DNA of 64,000 nt, taken from Bradyrhizobium sp. CCBAU 53340. GTDB lineage: Bacteria; Pseudomonadota; Alphaproteobacteria; Rhizobiales; Xanthobacteraceae. The DNA lies in NCBI RefSeq assembly GCF_015291645.1, contig NZ_CP030055.1:3906001-3970000 (forward strand). The letters are read 5' to 3'. Under the pieces are notes generated by a model. The model was given only the letters and a program-made list of their open reading frames with translations, was not told where the DNA came from and did not search any database. Made by a program: the position numbers and the translations under genes. Below, one piece after another: positions 35,360 through 46,146 of this stretch (positions are counted from its first letter, which is position 1; each line of letters opens with the position of its first letter).

Positions 35360-36112
35360 ATGGCAAGCCTGGCTGAAGTGCGGGTAGAAGAGGCCGAGCC
35401 GATGGAGAACGAATCCCAGGCACGTCCCGAAGAATTGCGGCTGCTGGAAGCGCTGCTGTTCGCCTCGAGTGAACCGCTGGATACCGCAACGCTGGCCAAG
35501 CGCATGCCCGATGGCGTGGACGTGAAGGCTGCGCTCGAGCAGCTCCAGGCCGACTATGCCTCGCGCGGTGTGAACCTCGTGCGCGTCGCCAACAAATGGA
35601 CGTTCCGCACCGCCGGCGATCTGTCCTGGCTGATGACCCGCGAGAGCCACGAGACCCGGCGTCTGTCGCGCGCCGCGATCGAGGTGCTGGCGATCATCGC
35701 CTACCACCAGCCGGTGACGCGCGCCGAGATCGAAGAGATCCGCGGCGTGGTCACCTCGAAGGGCACGCTCGACGTGCTGCTGGAGACAGGCTGGATCAAG
35801 CCGCGCGGCCGCCGCAAGACGCCCGGCCGTCCGCTGACCTTCGGAACCACCGAGGACTTCCTGTCGCAGTTCACGCTGGAACAGCTCGGCGATCTGCCGG
35901 GGTTGGAAGAGTTGAAGGGGACGGGCCTCCTGGATTCGCGCCTGCCGACCGGCTTCAGCGTGCCGACGCCGTCGGATGATCCGGCGCTGCGTGAGGACGA
36001 GGATCCCCTGGAACCGGGCGAGGAGCTCGATCTGGCCCTGGCACCTGCGGTCGAGCCAGAGACGCCGCCGGAAGGCGGCAATGAGGGCGGTGAGGGTGGC
36101 GGCGAGGAGTGA
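35360..36112 (+). CDS. scpB: Segregation and condensation protein B
   Basis: 250 residues. Tandem winged-helix protein; RLLEALLFASSEPLDTATLA (about 27-46) and RAAIEVLAIIAYHQPVTRAE (about 105) are the family signatures, as is GRPLTFGTTEDFL. It dimerises and binds ScpA. The C-terminal 50 residues are an acidic Pro/Gly-rich tail. ATG 35360 preceded by AAGGAG. Cotranscribed with scpA and probably tatABC. Confidence 0.95.
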   Translation: MASLAEVRVEEAEPMENESQARPEELRLLEALLFASSEPLDTATLAKRMPDGVDVKAALEQLQADYASRGVNLVRVANKWTFRTAGDLSWLMTRESHETRRLSRAAIEVLAIIAYHQPVTRAEIEEIRGVVTSKGTLDVLLETGWIKPRGRRKTPGRPLTFGTTEDFLSQFTLEQLGDLPGLEELKGTGLLDSRLPTGFSVPTPSDDPALREDEDPLEPGEELDLALAPAVEPETPPEGGNEGGEGGGEE

Positions 36113-36279
36113 TCCTCCCGGCCTTCTACGGGGCCCCTGCGACCGGTTAACACTAGCAAGATTACGTAGCGCCAACAGCGAATTGGCGCTGCCTTGGTCC
36201 TTGTTTTTGGGCCTTGCGAAGCCTACGTTCCGGTCAAGATCGGCCGGGTCCCGGCTATGCGCGTTTGGAGGGTTGCAGG

Positions 36280-36513
36280 ATGGGTTCACTTAGCATTTGG
36301 CACTGGATCCTGGTGATCGCAGTGGTCCTGCTGCTGTTTGGCCGCGGCAAGATTTCGGATCTGATGGGCGACGTGGCGCAGGGCATCAAGGCCTTCAAGA
36401 AGGGCATGCAGGACGACGACAAGCCCGCCGAGAAGCAGGAGCCGTCCAAGTCCATCGAGCACAACGCGGCGCCGACTGCGGCGCGGTCCGACGTCGGCAG
36501 CAAGGCCGTCTGA
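36280..36513 (+). CDS. tatA: Twin-arginine translocase subunit TatA
   Basis: 77 residues: short N-terminus, one TM helix (about 5-22, [16 protein letters not shown]), the hinge [12 protein letters not shown], amphipathic helix ([12 protein letters not shown]) and charged tail. It forms the Tat pore with TatB and TatC for export of folded proteins. GGAGGG lies 8 bases before the ATG. First of tatABC. Confidence 0.96.
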   Translation: MGSLSIWHWILVIAVVLLLFGRGKISDLMGDVAQGIKAFKKGMQDDDKPAEKQEPSKSIEHNAAPTAARSDVGSKAV

Positions 36514-36601
36514 GCCAGGAGCACGCGAAACGCGGGAAGCGGTCCCGATCCTGCGCGTGAAGGATTGGGCCGGTCGTGATTTCGCGTGAACGGAAGACGT
36601 C

Positions 36602-37120
36602 ATGTTCGACATCGGGTGGAGTGAACTGGTTCTGATCGGGGTCGTGGCCCTGGTCGCCATTGGCCCGAAAGAGCTGCCGGGCGTGCTGCGCATGGTCGGC
36701 CAATGGATGGGCAAGGCCCGCAAGATGGCCGCCGAATTCCAGGGCCAGTTCCAGGAGGCGATGCGCGAGGCCGAGATGGCCGACCTCAAGAAGAGCTTTG
36801 ACGAGGTCAAGGAAGCCGCCTCCGGCTTCACCAGCGGTGGTCTGATGACTTCGCTGCAGAAGGATGTCAGCGACGCGCTGCGTGTCGATGCGCTCGACAA
36901 GCCGGCCGAGACGCCGACGACCACGGTTGCCGAACTGCCGGCTACGCCGACCACGCCGGAAGCCCCGACGCCTGAAACCTTCGTGGAAGCGGAAGCGCAT
37001 TCTGCAGTGAACGAGCCGCTCGCCATCACCCGCGAGGTCGAGCAGGCGCCGGTCGCGCAAGATGCCGTTGCTCAAGACACGGCGCCATCCGAAGCGATCA
37101 AGGACGCCAAAGCGTCATGA
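36602..37120 (+). CDS. tatB: Twin-arginine translocase subunit TatB
   Basis: 172 residues. TM helix 1-20 ([20 protein letters not shown]) with Glu8, hinge GPKELPG, long amphipathic helix, then a Pro/Thr-rich disordered tail longer than in E. coli. Binds the signal peptide with TatC. The stop overlaps tatC by 4 bases (ATGA at 37117-37120). Confidence 0.95.
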   Translation: MFDIGWSELVLIGVVALVAIGPKELPGVLRMVGQWMGKARKMAAEFQGQFQEAMREAEMADLKKSFDEVKEAASGFTSGGLMTSLQKDVSDALRVDALDKPAETPTTTVAELPATPTTPEAPTPETFVEAEAHSAVNEPLAITREVEQAPVAQDAVAQDTAPSEAIKDAKAS

Positions 37121-37929
37121 GCGACGCCGATATCGAGGCCAGCAAAGCCCCGCTGATGGACCACCTGATCGAGCTGCGCTCGCGGCTGATTAAGGCGCTG
37201 CTCGGCTTCGGCGTGGCCTTCATCTTCTGCTTCTTCTTCGCCAAGCAGATCTACAACGTGCTGGTCTGGCCGTATGTCTGGGTGGCGGGTGCTGCGAATT
37301 CCAAATTCATCTACACGGCGCTGCTGGAATATTTCATCACCCAGCTCAAGCTCGCATTGTTCGGTGCCGGCTTCATCTCGTTCCCGATTGTCGCCACGCA
37401 GATCTATAAGTTCGTCGCGCCGGGCCTCTACAAGCATGAGAAGCAGGCCTTCCTGCCGTATCTGATCGCGACGCCGTTCTTTTTCGTGCTCGGTGCGGCG
37501 CTGGTCTATTTCGTTGTGTTTCCGATGCTGACCCGTTTCTCGCTCGGTATGCAGCAGGCCGCTGGTGACAACACCGCACAGATCGAACTGTTGCCGAAGG
37601 TCGGCGAATATCTGTCGCTGATGATGTCGCTGATATTCGCCTTCGGCATCGCCTTCCAGCTTCCGGTGATCCTGACGCTGCTCGGGCGGGTCGGCATCAT
37701 CACGTCGAAGATGCTGCGCGAGAAGCGCCGCTACTTCATCGTTCTGGCTTTCATCATCGCAGCCGTGCTGACGCCGCCTGATATCCTCAGCCAGTGCTCG
37801 CTGGCGGTGCCCTTGCTGGCGCTCTATGAAGGCTCGATCATTGCGGTGGCGATGGTGGAAAAGAAGGCGGCGGCCTCGCGGTCCACGACAGGCACCGACG
37901 TCTCGACGCCGGCCAATCCCGCAGAGTAG
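37117..37929 (+). CDS. tatC: Twin-arginine translocase subunit TatC
   Basis: 270 residues, six TM helices. Receptor for the twin-Arg signal. N-terminal [16 protein letters not shown] and the periplasmic-loop [17 protein letters not shown] are family hallmarks. Glu in YEKQAF-like position present. Last gene of tatABC; a repeat element follows. Confidence 0.97.
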   Translation: MSDADIEASKAPLMDHLIELRSRLIKALLGFGVAFIFCFFFAKQIYNVLVWPYVWVAGAANSKFIYTALLEYFITQLKLALFGAGFISFPIVATQIYKFVAPGLYKHEKQAFLPYLIATPFFFVLGAALVYFVVFPMLTRFSLGMQQAAGDNTAQIELLPKVGEYLSLMMSLIFAFGIAFQLPVILTLLGRVGIITSKMLREKRRYFIVLAFIIAAVLTPPDILSQCSLAVPLLALYEGSIIAVAMVEKKAAASRSTTGTDVSTPANPAE

Positions 37930-37944
37930 GGCGGCTGGCTCCGC

Positions 37945-38044
37945 TGTCATTCCCCGCGAAAGCCGGGAATCCAGTACGCCGCGGCTTCTCCGTACCTCTC
38001 GCTACCTCTGGAATACCGGATCGCCCGCTTTCGCGGGCGATGGC
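37945..38044. repeat. Intergenic palindromic repeat element
   Basis: Left hairpin CATTCCCCGCGAAAGCCGGGAATCC-type arms (37947-37972), spacer with GTACGCCGCGGC, right hairpin ATCGCCCGC/GCGGGCGAT (38021-38041). I know this arrangement as a frequent repeat between genes in Bradyrhizobium. The right hairpin could also stop transcription after tatC. Confidence 0.7.
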
Positions 38045-38103
38045 GGCCGTGCTAGGGGGAAACGCTGACGTACAACGTTCTCCGTTGTATGTTGACGCGC
38101 TAA

Positions 38104-39450
<1,347 letters not shown>

Positions 39451-39609
39451 CAAGGCGTTTTCCAGCGAAGTGGGGGCCGGCTCGCGTCAGGAAAACGCGT
39501 CAAACAGGACTCAAGCGCGATTGCCCGATGTCGCGGCAGAAACGTTTGGTTGCGAAGATCGGGCGGACGGTTATCCTGACGGTGACCAGCGAACGCGAAA
39601 CCACCGTCC

Positions 39610-39975
39610 ATGGCCTTGCACCGCGATATCTTCTGGATCGGCCGACAATGGGCGGTGACCGGTGCCGGCATCCAGGCCGTCGATCAGCGTTTGCGGGGCG
39701 TGCTTGATATCGACATCGCGCGGCTCTGGGACGACGCCCTCATTCAAAGCCGCAGAGCGAAGGCCGGTGTCAATATCGAGGATTTTGACAAGGCGGTGAC
39801 GGTAGCGCGCGGCCGTTATCCGCAGATGCCCGTGGCGGAGCCGCTCATCGCCCAACTCGAGGCGCTCGGCGTGATTGAGACATCGCCCGCCGCAAGTCCA
39901 GTCGTGCCGGCGATGCAGCTGCGTGCCGAGGGCAGGCTCGCGCGCTTCCTGCCGCAATGGCGGGTTCGCCGCTAG
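39610..39975 (+). CDS. Hypothetical protein
   Basis: 121 residues, soluble and basic at its end (RLARFLPQWRVRR). Motifs IFWIGRQWAVTGAGIQAVDQ and RGVLDIDIARLWDDALI give a plausible alpha/beta fold. No family recognised. ATG 39610 has no strong ribosome site. Convergent with the Cys-rich exported protein, whose stop is 6 bases from this one. Likely real from residue composition. Confidence 0.6.
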   Translation: MALHRDIFWIGRQWAVTGAGIQAVDQRLRGVLDIDIARLWDDALIQSRRAKAGVNIEDFDKAVTVARGRYPQMPVAEPLIAQLEALGVIETSPAASPVVPAMQLRAEGRLARFLPQWRVRR

Positions 39976-39981
39976 AGCGGC

Positions 39982-40731
39982 TTAGTAGGTCATCGGACTG
40001 AGATAATTCGGTGCCATCCGGAAATAGGTGCCCGGGTCGGCCGCGTGCGCGCGGTGCCGCGCCGGCGCGCAACCATGGCGCGTCGTGACCATGCCGTGTC
40101 CGCAGTCATGCCACTGCTCCACCGAGGACAATTTTGGCCCCGGGGCATCCGGCTTCGCTGCCGGCGTGGCGCAGGGGGCATCTCGCGGGCAACGCTTGGG
40201 CACGCATTTGCCACGTGCGAATTCCAGATCGTAGACCTGTCCGGACATCGTGACCTGGCCGTTGCACGGGCACTCGCCGGAGACCGTCATCTGACCGCCG
40301 AGGCAATTGTCCGCATTGACCCGCACGCAGGTGCCGCCCGGATCCGTGCCCGAGGCCATCAGCCGGAAGCCCACCGGACAGGCGCACTGCCCATCTCGCG
40401 CCATGCCACCGTTGCAGGTGATCGTGATTGGCGCGCGGGGCAGGGCGGGCGCTAGCGCGACGTCTGCGATGCACGCTCCGCCCTCGACATGGGTGTTGAG
40501 TGGGCATACGAACGGCGAGGCCGTCACATTGGTCTCAGCCGGTGCGGGAGGCGGACTTGGCCCCGGCGCTGCCGGGATTGGCGCCGGCGTCATCGGGGCC
40601 GATTTGGCGGCGCAGATGCCGTTGCGGAACTCCTGCCAGGGAAAGCAGCGGTCGGCAGGTTCCGAATCCTGCGCCCATCCCGCGCCAGCGACGCAGAGAC
40701 TGAGGAGGAGAGCGGCTGCAAAGCGGGTCAT
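39982..40731 (-). CDS. Cys-rich exported protein
   Basis: 249 residues with signal peptide (MTRFAAALLLSLCVAGAGWA). Mature part contains about 17 Cys in repeated small units: FVCPLNTHVEGGACIA, ITCNGGMARDGQCACPVGF, NCLGGQMTVSGECPCNGQ, GKCVPKRCPRDAPC. The spacing suggests tandem EGF- or TIL-like disulfide knots, unusual in bacterial periplasmic proteins. A Pro/Ala linker lies at about 45-70. No catalytic motif. Function unknown. Confidence 0.75.
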   Translation of the reverse strand: MTRFAAALLLSLCVAGAGWAQDSEPADRCFPWQEFRNGICAAKSAPMTPAPIPAAPGPSPPPAPAETNVTASPFVCPLNTHVEGGACIADVALAPALPRAPITITCNGGMARDGQCACPVGFRLMASGTDPGGTCVRVNADNCLGGQMTVSGECPCNGQVTMSGQVYDLEFARGKCVPKRCPRDAPCATPAAKPDAPGPKLSSVEQWHDCGHGMVTTRHGCAPARHRAHAADPGTYFRMAPNYLSPMTY

Positions 40732-40913
40732 TCCGTGCCCAGTCGCTTGAAAATGCGCCGGGAAAATAGGATGCGGCGTTGCGGCGCCGCAATGAGCTAG
40801 ATCACAGAGGGGACCTGCCTTGCGCTGGCCGAATTCCCGACTTCGACCGGTTTGCCTGATCGGTCGTAGCCGGATAAGACGGCCTGACCCCAGCTCAGGA
40901 ATCGACCTCCGGC

Positions 40914-41681
40914 ATGCGCATTCTCTGCACCAATGACGACGGTATCCACGCTCCCGGCCTCAAGGTCGTGGAGGAGATCGCCCGCGCGCTGTCCGACGAC
41001 GTCTGGGTGGTGGCGCCCGAGCTGGATCAGTCCGGCGTATCGCATTCGCTGTCGCTGAACGATCCCCTGCGCCTGCGCGAGGTCGGGCCGCGGCACTTCG
41101 CGGTGCGCGGCACGCCGACCGACTGCGTCATCATGGGCGCGCGCCATATCCTCGGCGCCAAACTGCCCGACGTCGTGCTCTCCGGCGTCAACAAGGGCCG
41201 CAACGTCGCCGAGGACGTGGTTTATTCCGGCACCATCGCCGGCGCGCTCGAAGGCACCATCCTGGGCCTGCCGTCATTCGCGCTGTCGCAGGAATTCAGC
41301 GTCGAGACGCGCGAGCGGCCGCCGTGGGACACTGCGCGCAAATTCGGTCCCGACATTTTGCGCAAGGTGATCAAGGCCGGTATCCCCAAGGACACCGTCA
41401 TCAACGTCAACTTCCCCTCCTGCGCGCCGGAGGAGGTGCTCGGCATTCGCGTCACGCGGCAAGGCAAGCGCAATCTCGGTTTTCTCAGGATCGACGAGCG
41501 CAGGGACGGGCGCAACAATCCATATTTCTGGATCGGCTTCGAGCGCGCGGCGATGATGGATACGCCGGCCGAAGGCACCGATCTTGCGGCGCTGCGCGAG
41601 CGCTACGTCTCGGTCACGCCGCTCCGGCTCGACCGCACCAACGAAGCGTTTTCCGAAGAGCTGAGCGCGACGTTGAAGTGA
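40914..41681 (+). CDS. surE: 5'-nucleotidase SurE
   Basis: 255 residues. Metal-dependent nucleotide 5'/3'-phosphatase. Signature NDDGIHAPGL (Asp8, Asp9), DQSGVSHSLS and LSGVNKGRN all present. ATG 40914 starts the first beta strand directly. Followed (across an opposite-strand response regulator) by pcm and nlpD, the same order as in enterobacteria. Confidence 0.97.
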   Translation: MRILCTNDDGIHAPGLKVVEEIARALSDDVWVVAPELDQSGVSHSLSLNDPLRLREVGPRHFAVRGTPTDCVIMGARHILGAKLPDVVLSGVNKGRNVAEDVVYSGTIAGALEGTILGLPSFALSQEFSVETRERPPWDTARKFGPDILRKVIKAGIPKDTVINVNFPSCAPEEVLGIRVTRQGKRNLGFLRIDERRDGRNNPYFWIGFERAAMMDTPAEGTDLAALRERYVSVTPLRLDRTNEAFSEELSATLK

Positions 41682-41701
41682 AGACGATTTGGAAATGGCG
41701 G

Positions 41702-42073
41702 CTAGTCGCGGCGAAGCGCGGCTTCGATGGTCTTGCCGAGCGCGTCGAGCTGAAACGGCTTCTGCAGCGCGGGCCGGTCGCGGTACTGCTCGGGCAGGCC
41801 CGATGAGCCGTAGCCGGTCGCAAATATGAAGGGGCAACCCTTGGCCTTGATGACGTCGGCGACCGGCGAGATGACCTTGCCGTTGACGTTGACGTCGAGG
41901 ATGGCGATGTCGAACTCGGTGGCCTGGGCAAGCCGCATCGCCTCGGTAATGTCGCCCGCTTCGGCTGCGACCTTGTAGCCCAGCTCTTCCAGCATGTCCG
42001 CGACCATCATTCGGATCATCACCTCGTCCTCGACGAGGAATACAGAGCGGCCGGAAAGCCCTGTCGCGGTCAT
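41702..42073 (-). CDS. Single-domain response regulator
   Basis: 123 residues, receiver domain only. Acidic pair in LVEDEV (Glu15/Asp16), phospho-acceptor Asp60 (AILDVNVNG), Thr/Lys switch residues in FATGYGSSG and LQKPFQ. No output domain, like CheY or the rhizobial Sma0114-type regulators that feed phosphorelays. ATG 42073 has AAGGA nearby. It sits antisense between surE and pcm, an insertion in an otherwise conserved order. Confidence 0.88.
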   Translation of the reverse strand: MTATGLSGRSVFLVEDEVMIRMMVADMLEELGYKVAAEAGDITEAMRLAQATEFDIAILDVNVNGKVISPVADVIKAKGCPFIFATGYGSSGLPEQYRDRPALQKPFQLDALGKTIEAALRRD

Positions 42074-42313
42074 TATCGTTGAGTCCTTGCCCATTCCCGA
42101 AAACGTTCGCAGATAACACGAATCGACGCAATGCGCGTTTCGGCCAACTGGCACCGTAAAATGGCCATGGCGGCGCCTCCGCTGCAAGCCGATTTGTGGT
42201 CAAATGCCAAGCATGAAGGCTATCATGGGTTCCTGAACAGGAACAAGATTCTGGCGCTGAGCATTGGCGCCAAAACCACCGATCCGGACCCGCACGAGAC
42301 GGCATAAGCAGCG

Positions 42314-42964
42314 ATGATCTCCAATCAGCCCCCGCCGGAAAAGATGATGTTTCAGCTCACGCTGAGGCGTCGCGGTATCAGCGATCAGACCGTGTTGCGG
42401 ACCATGGAGGAGGTGCCGCGCGAGCTGTTCGTCGAGGCCGCAGATCGCGACGGTGCCTACCGCGATAGCGCGTTGCCGATCGCCTGCGGGCAGACCATCA
42501 GCCAACCCTTCGTCGTCGCCTACATGACCGAGCAGCTTCAACTCCAGAAGCAGCATCGCGTGCTCGAGATCGGCACCGGCTCCGGCTACCAGGCCGCCGT
42601 GCTGTCGCGGCTGGCCCGCGAGGTGCTGACGGTCGAGCGCTACCGCAAGCTGGCGGATGCCGCACGCGCTAGGCTTGAAAAGCTGAACTGTCACAATGTC
42701 GAGGTGATGCTCGGCGACGGCCTCAATTTGCCCGAGAACATCGGCCCGTTCGACCGCATCATCGTGACCGCCGCGGTGGAGCAGATTCCGGAGAACCTGG
42801 TCGCGCGGCTCGACATCGGCGGCATCCTGATCGCGCCGGTCGGCCCGCATCAGGGCGTGCAGACGCTGACCCGCCTCAACCGGACTGAAGCCGGAATCGA
42901 ACGCAAGGAACTCGTCGAGGTCCGCTTCGTGCCGGCACTGCCTGGCGTGGCGCGGGAGCTGTAG
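42314..42964 (+). CDS. pcm: Protein-L-isoaspartate O-methyltransferase
   Basis: 216 residues. Repairs isoaspartyl damage using SAM. Motif [17 protein letters not shown], the acceptor-loop [13 protein letters not shown], and [16 protein letters not shown] are typical. ATG 42314. Probably part of the surE/pcm/nlpD functional group. Confidence 0.95.
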   Translation: MISNQPPPEKMMFQLTLRRRGISDQTVLRTMEEVPRELFVEAADRDGAYRDSALPIACGQTISQPFVVAYMTEQLQLQKQHRVLEIGTGSGYQAAVLSRLAREVLTVERYRKLADAARARLEKLNCHNVEVMLGDGLNLPENIGPFDRIIVTAAVEQIPENLVARLDIGGILIAPVGPHQGVQTLTRLNRTEAGIERKELVEVRFVPALPGVAREL

Positions 42965-43073
42965 AATTCCGGATCGGCTGCGCATCCAACATCTTATTGG
43001 GAGGGTTAAGCCGTTATTTACTCGGCGCGTGTTTACTTAAAACACCAGTTCTGTTGCGTACGAGTGAGTAACC

Positions 43074-44462
43074 ATGTCTGTTGTCGCCGAGTTGCTTTAC
43101 TCGCGCCGCGTACCGCAGGTCGCGGTGCTGGCGCTGATCTCTTTCAGTTTCGCAGGGTGCAGCGCCGACATGTCGTCGCGGCTGTCCCAGTCGAACTTCT
43201 CCAATCCCTTCTCTGAATCGACCGGTTCGGTGCAGCAGGCTCCGCCCCCGCAGCGTGAGCTGCCGCAATATGCGCGGCCGCAGACCCAGCCAGGCTATTA
43301 TCAGTCCCAGGCCTTGCCGCCGCCGGCGGTCGCTGCGCCGCAATCTTATCCGGTTGCCTCGGGTGGCGGCGCTTCGGGAGGCGGACGCGGAGTCGGGTCC
43401 TACGCGCCGCCGGCGCAGCCTCATCTTGAAGCCACCGGCACCGTACCGCCGCGGTCGGTCGCAGCAGCCCAGCCGACTGGCGGGACCAAGATTATCGTTG
43501 GCACCAGCGACACGCTCGAGGTGCTCGCCAAGCGCTATCACGTCACGCCCCAGGCGATCCTCGCCGCCAACGGTTACAAGGGGCCGCGCGCTCTCTCGCC
43601 CGGTCAGCAATTGGTCATCCCGCATCCGGGCGCAACCGCTGCTGCACCGGCGCCGGCGATGGCTCCGGTCGCCGCGGCTCCTGCGATGGCGGCGAAGCCG
43701 GTTGCCGCTGTGGCCGCACCGCCCAGCCTTCACTTCGTCAATCACGGCGACACGCTCGCCAGCATCGCGCGCAAGAACCATATCTCCGCGGCGGAGCTCG
43801 CTCGCGCCAATGGTCTCGAGCCTTCGGCCAAGCTCAAGCTCGGCACCAAGCTGACTGTGCCTGGCGCCAAGACCGCAGCGGCGGCAGGTCCGCTTGCTCC
43901 GGCGCCTGTCGCTGCAGGCCCCGTGGCAGCTGCGCTGCAGCCCGTCGCGGCGACTCCGGTCCCGACCACCAAGGTTGCCGCTGCCGCGCCTGTGCAGAGC
44001 GCACGCCTGGCCCAGGCCACCACCAATATCGAAGAGAAACCCGCCGAGACGCCGGCGAAAGCGGCAGAGACCACGAGCTCGCTGCCGACCTTCCGCTGGC
44101 CGGTCCGCGGCAAGGTGATCACGAGCTACGGCACCAAGACCAACGGCAAGAGCAATGACGGCATCAACGTTGCTGTGCCCGAAGGTACACCGGTCAAGGC
44201 GGCTGATGATGGCGTGGTTGCCTATTCCGGCAACGAGCTGAAGAATTACGGCAATTTGGTCCTGGTTCGGCACGCCAACGGCTACGTCACCGCATATGCC
44301 CATGCGAGTGAGCTGCTGGTGAAGCGCGGCGATACCATCAAGCGCGGTCAGGTCATTGCCAAGTCGGGTCAATCCGGTGAAGTAGGGTCGCCGCAGCTCC
44401 ACTTCGAGATCCGTAAGGGATCAAGCCCGGTTGACCCGCTTCAATTCCTGAACGGGGCGTGA
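43074..44462 (+). CDS. nlpD: NlpD-like LysM/M23 lipoprotein (degenerate peptidase)
   Basis: 462 residues. Lipobox FSFAGC puts the lipid-anchored Cys near residue 29. Two LysM peptidoglycan-binding motifs (about 140-185 and 220-265) and a C-terminal M23 domain (about 345-462). The metal-ligand motif HxGxD reads NDGIN, and the HxH motif reads QLH, so it should be non-catalytic, like E. coli NlpD, which activates an amidase (AmiC). Long Pro/Ala linkers separate the domains. A strong terminator follows. Confidence 0.92.
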   Translation: MSVVAELLYSRRVPQVAVLALISFSFAGCSADMSSRLSQSNFSNPFSESTGSVQQAPPPQRELPQYARPQTQPGYYQSQALPPPAVAAPQSYPVASGGGASGGGRGVGSYAPPAQPHLEATGTVPPRSVAAAQPTGGTKIIVGTSDTLEVLAKRYHVTPQAILAANGYKGPRALSPGQQLVIPHPGATAAAPAPAMAPVAAAPAMAAKPVAAVAAPPSLHFVNHGDTLASIARKNHISAAELARANGLEPSAKLKLGTKLTVPGAKTAAAAGPLAPAPVAAGPVAAALQPVAATPVPTTKVAAAAPVQSARLAQATTNIEEKPAETPAKAAETTSSLPTFRWPVRGKVITSYGTKTNGKSNDGINVAVPEGTPVKAADDGVVAYSGNELKNYGNLVLVRHANGYVTAYAHASELLVKRGDTIKRGQVIAKSGQSGEVGSPQLHFEIRKGSSPVDPLQFLNGA

Positions 44463-44502
44463 GGTCTAAAGCGCCTCGCCCCACGCGTCACGACAATCGA
44501 TG

Positions 44503-44534
44503 GATCGCCCGCGAGAGCGGGCGATCATTTTTTT
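44503..44534 (+). terminator. Rho-independent terminator after nlpD
   Basis: GATCGCCCGC-GAGA-GCGGGCGATC stem (10 bp) followed by ATTTTTTT. It also lies just before the 3' end of the opposite-strand ATPase gene (44545). Confidence 0.9.
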
Positions 44535-44544
44535 GAGGACGTGA

Positions 44545-45549
44545 CTACTTCGCCGTCAGCTTCACGCCGAGCCGCCCCGCCAGCTCCTGTACGAACTGCC
44601 AGGCGACACGGCCCGAGCGCGAGCCGCGCGTGGTCGACCATTCCAGGGCTTCGCGCTCCAGCGCCTCATCGTCGATCTTGATGCCGAAATGGCCGCAATA
44701 GCCGCGTACCATGGCGAGGTATTCGTCCTGGCTGCAACGGTGGAAGCCGAGCCAGAGGCCGAAGCGATCCGACAGCGAGACCTTTTCCTCGACCGCTTCG
44801 CCGGGATTGATCGCGGTCGAACGCTCGTTCTCGATCATGTCGCGCGCCAGCAGATGGCGGCGGTTGGAGGTGGCGTAGAGGATGACATTCTCGGGCCGGC
44901 CCTCGATGCCGCCTTCGAGCACGGCCTTGAGCGATTTGTAGGACGCGTCATTGCCGTCGAAGGAGAGGTCGTCGATGAACACGATGAAGCGGAAATCGGC
45001 GTCGCGCAGCTTCTCCATCAGCATCGGCAGCGTTTCGATGTCCTCGCGGTGGATCTCGATCAGCTTCAGTCTGTCGGCGGGCTTGCGGGCGGCGTTGATG
45101 CTGGCATGCGCCGCCTTCACCAGCGACGACTTGCCCATGCCGCGTGCGCCCCAGAGCAGGGCGTTGTTGGCAGGCAGGCCGCCTGCGAAGCGCTCGGTGT
45201 TCTCCATCAGGATGTCGCGCATGCGGTCGACGCCCTTCAGGAGGAACAGCTCGACCCGGCTGACCCGCGGCACGGCGGTAAGGCGCCCGTCGGGGTGCCA
45301 GACATAGGCATCCGCCCGCTCGAACGACTCGCGTTCGACCGCCGGCTTGCCCTGGGCTGTGAGGTGCGCCGCAATGGTCTCCAGCGCGCGGACGATGCGC
45401 TCCTGGGAGAGGTCGGAGGCAGCCATGGGAGCAGCCTTGGGAGCCGTCTTTTGGACCACCTTGGGGCGTTTTGCCGCGACCTGGGCGGGCTTTGTGGCAG
45501 GGGTACGGGGGCCTTTGCCGGCCGGGCTTTTGCTAAGGTTTTTGGGCAT
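44545..45549 (-). CDS. DUF815-family AAA+ ATPase
   Basis: 334 residues. Walker A GARGMGKSS and Walker B FIVFIDDLSF with sensor ATSNRR. The N-terminal 60 residues are Lys/Pro/Ala-rich and disordered. ATG 45549 (MPKNLSKSP) chosen; longer frames overlap the yajC promoter region. Members are ATP-binding proteins of unclear role, often near sec or yajC genes in alphaproteobacteria. No substrate known from sequence. Confidence 0.88.
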   Translation of the reverse strand: MPKNLSKSPAGKGPRTPATKPAQVAAKRPKVVQKTAPKAAPMAASDLSQERIVRALETIAAHLTAQGKPAVERESFERADAYVWHPDGRLTAVPRVSRVELFLLKGVDRMRDILMENTERFAGGLPANNALLWGARGMGKSSLVKAAHASINAARKPADRLKLIEIHREDIETLPMLMEKLRDADFRFIVFIDDLSFDGNDASYKSLKAVLEGGIEGRPENVILYATSNRRHLLARDMIENERSTAINPGEAVEEKVSLSDRFGLWLGFHRCSQDEYLAMVRGYCGHFGIKIDDEALEREALEWSTTRGSRSGRVAWQFVQELAGRLGVKLTAK

Positions 45550-45728
45550 GTCCGAAGTTCCTGAGAATGCAGCCTTATCGGGCCTGACGGCGCGCCGCAA
45601 GGTGGCCAAATCGCCGGTCTGGCAGCGTTGCAATTGGGGCGGTGGTCGCTATAGTCCGCGCGAATTTGACCGAGCCGGTCGCCGTCAAGGCCTGACCGGC
45701 TTCCCCCGTTTCCACGAGGATCGTCCGA

Positions 45729-46097
45729 ATGCTGATTACCCCTGCGTATGCCCAGGCCGCGGGCGCCGGTGACACCAACAGCATGTTGATGTCGCTGCTG
45801 CCGTTCGCCCTGATCTTCGTGATCATGTACTTCCTGATTCTGCGCCCGCAGCAGAAGAAGGTGAAGGACCACGCCGAGCTCGTGAAGAACATCCGCCGTG
45901 GCGACACCGTCGTGACCTCGGGGGGCCTCGTCGGCAAGGTCACCAAAGTGGTCGATGACGACCAGATCGAGTTCGAGATTTCCGACGGCGTCCGCGTGCG
46001 CCAGATGCGGTCGATGATCTCGGGCGTGCGCGCCAAGGGCGAGCCGGCCAAGGACAGCGCGAAGGAAAGCGCCAAGGACGACGCCGCGGCGAAGTGA
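45729..46097 (+). CDS. yajC: Preprotein translocase subunit YajC
   Basis: 122 residues. One TM helix (about 22-40, SLLPFALIFVIMYFLILRP), QQKKVKDHAELVKNIRRGD, then a small cytosolic beta domain and an Ala/Lys-rich tail. Forms a heterotrimer with SecD and SecF that assists Sec and YidC. First of yajC-secD-secF. Confidence 0.96.
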   Translation: MLITPAYAQAAGAGDTNSMLMSLLPFALIFVIMYFLILRPQQKKVKDHAELVKNIRRGDTVVTSGGLVGKVTKVVDDDQIEFEISDGVRVRQMRSMISGVRAKGEPAKDSAKESAKDDAAAK

Positions 46098-46146
46098 GCG
46101 CTTTCCCGCGAGCATCTCAAATCTCCTGATCTGACAGGTCCAGTCG

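Noticed and set aside
34544..36289. 581-codon open frame on the minus strand
   Set aside because: Antisense to scpA and scpB, both unmistakable.
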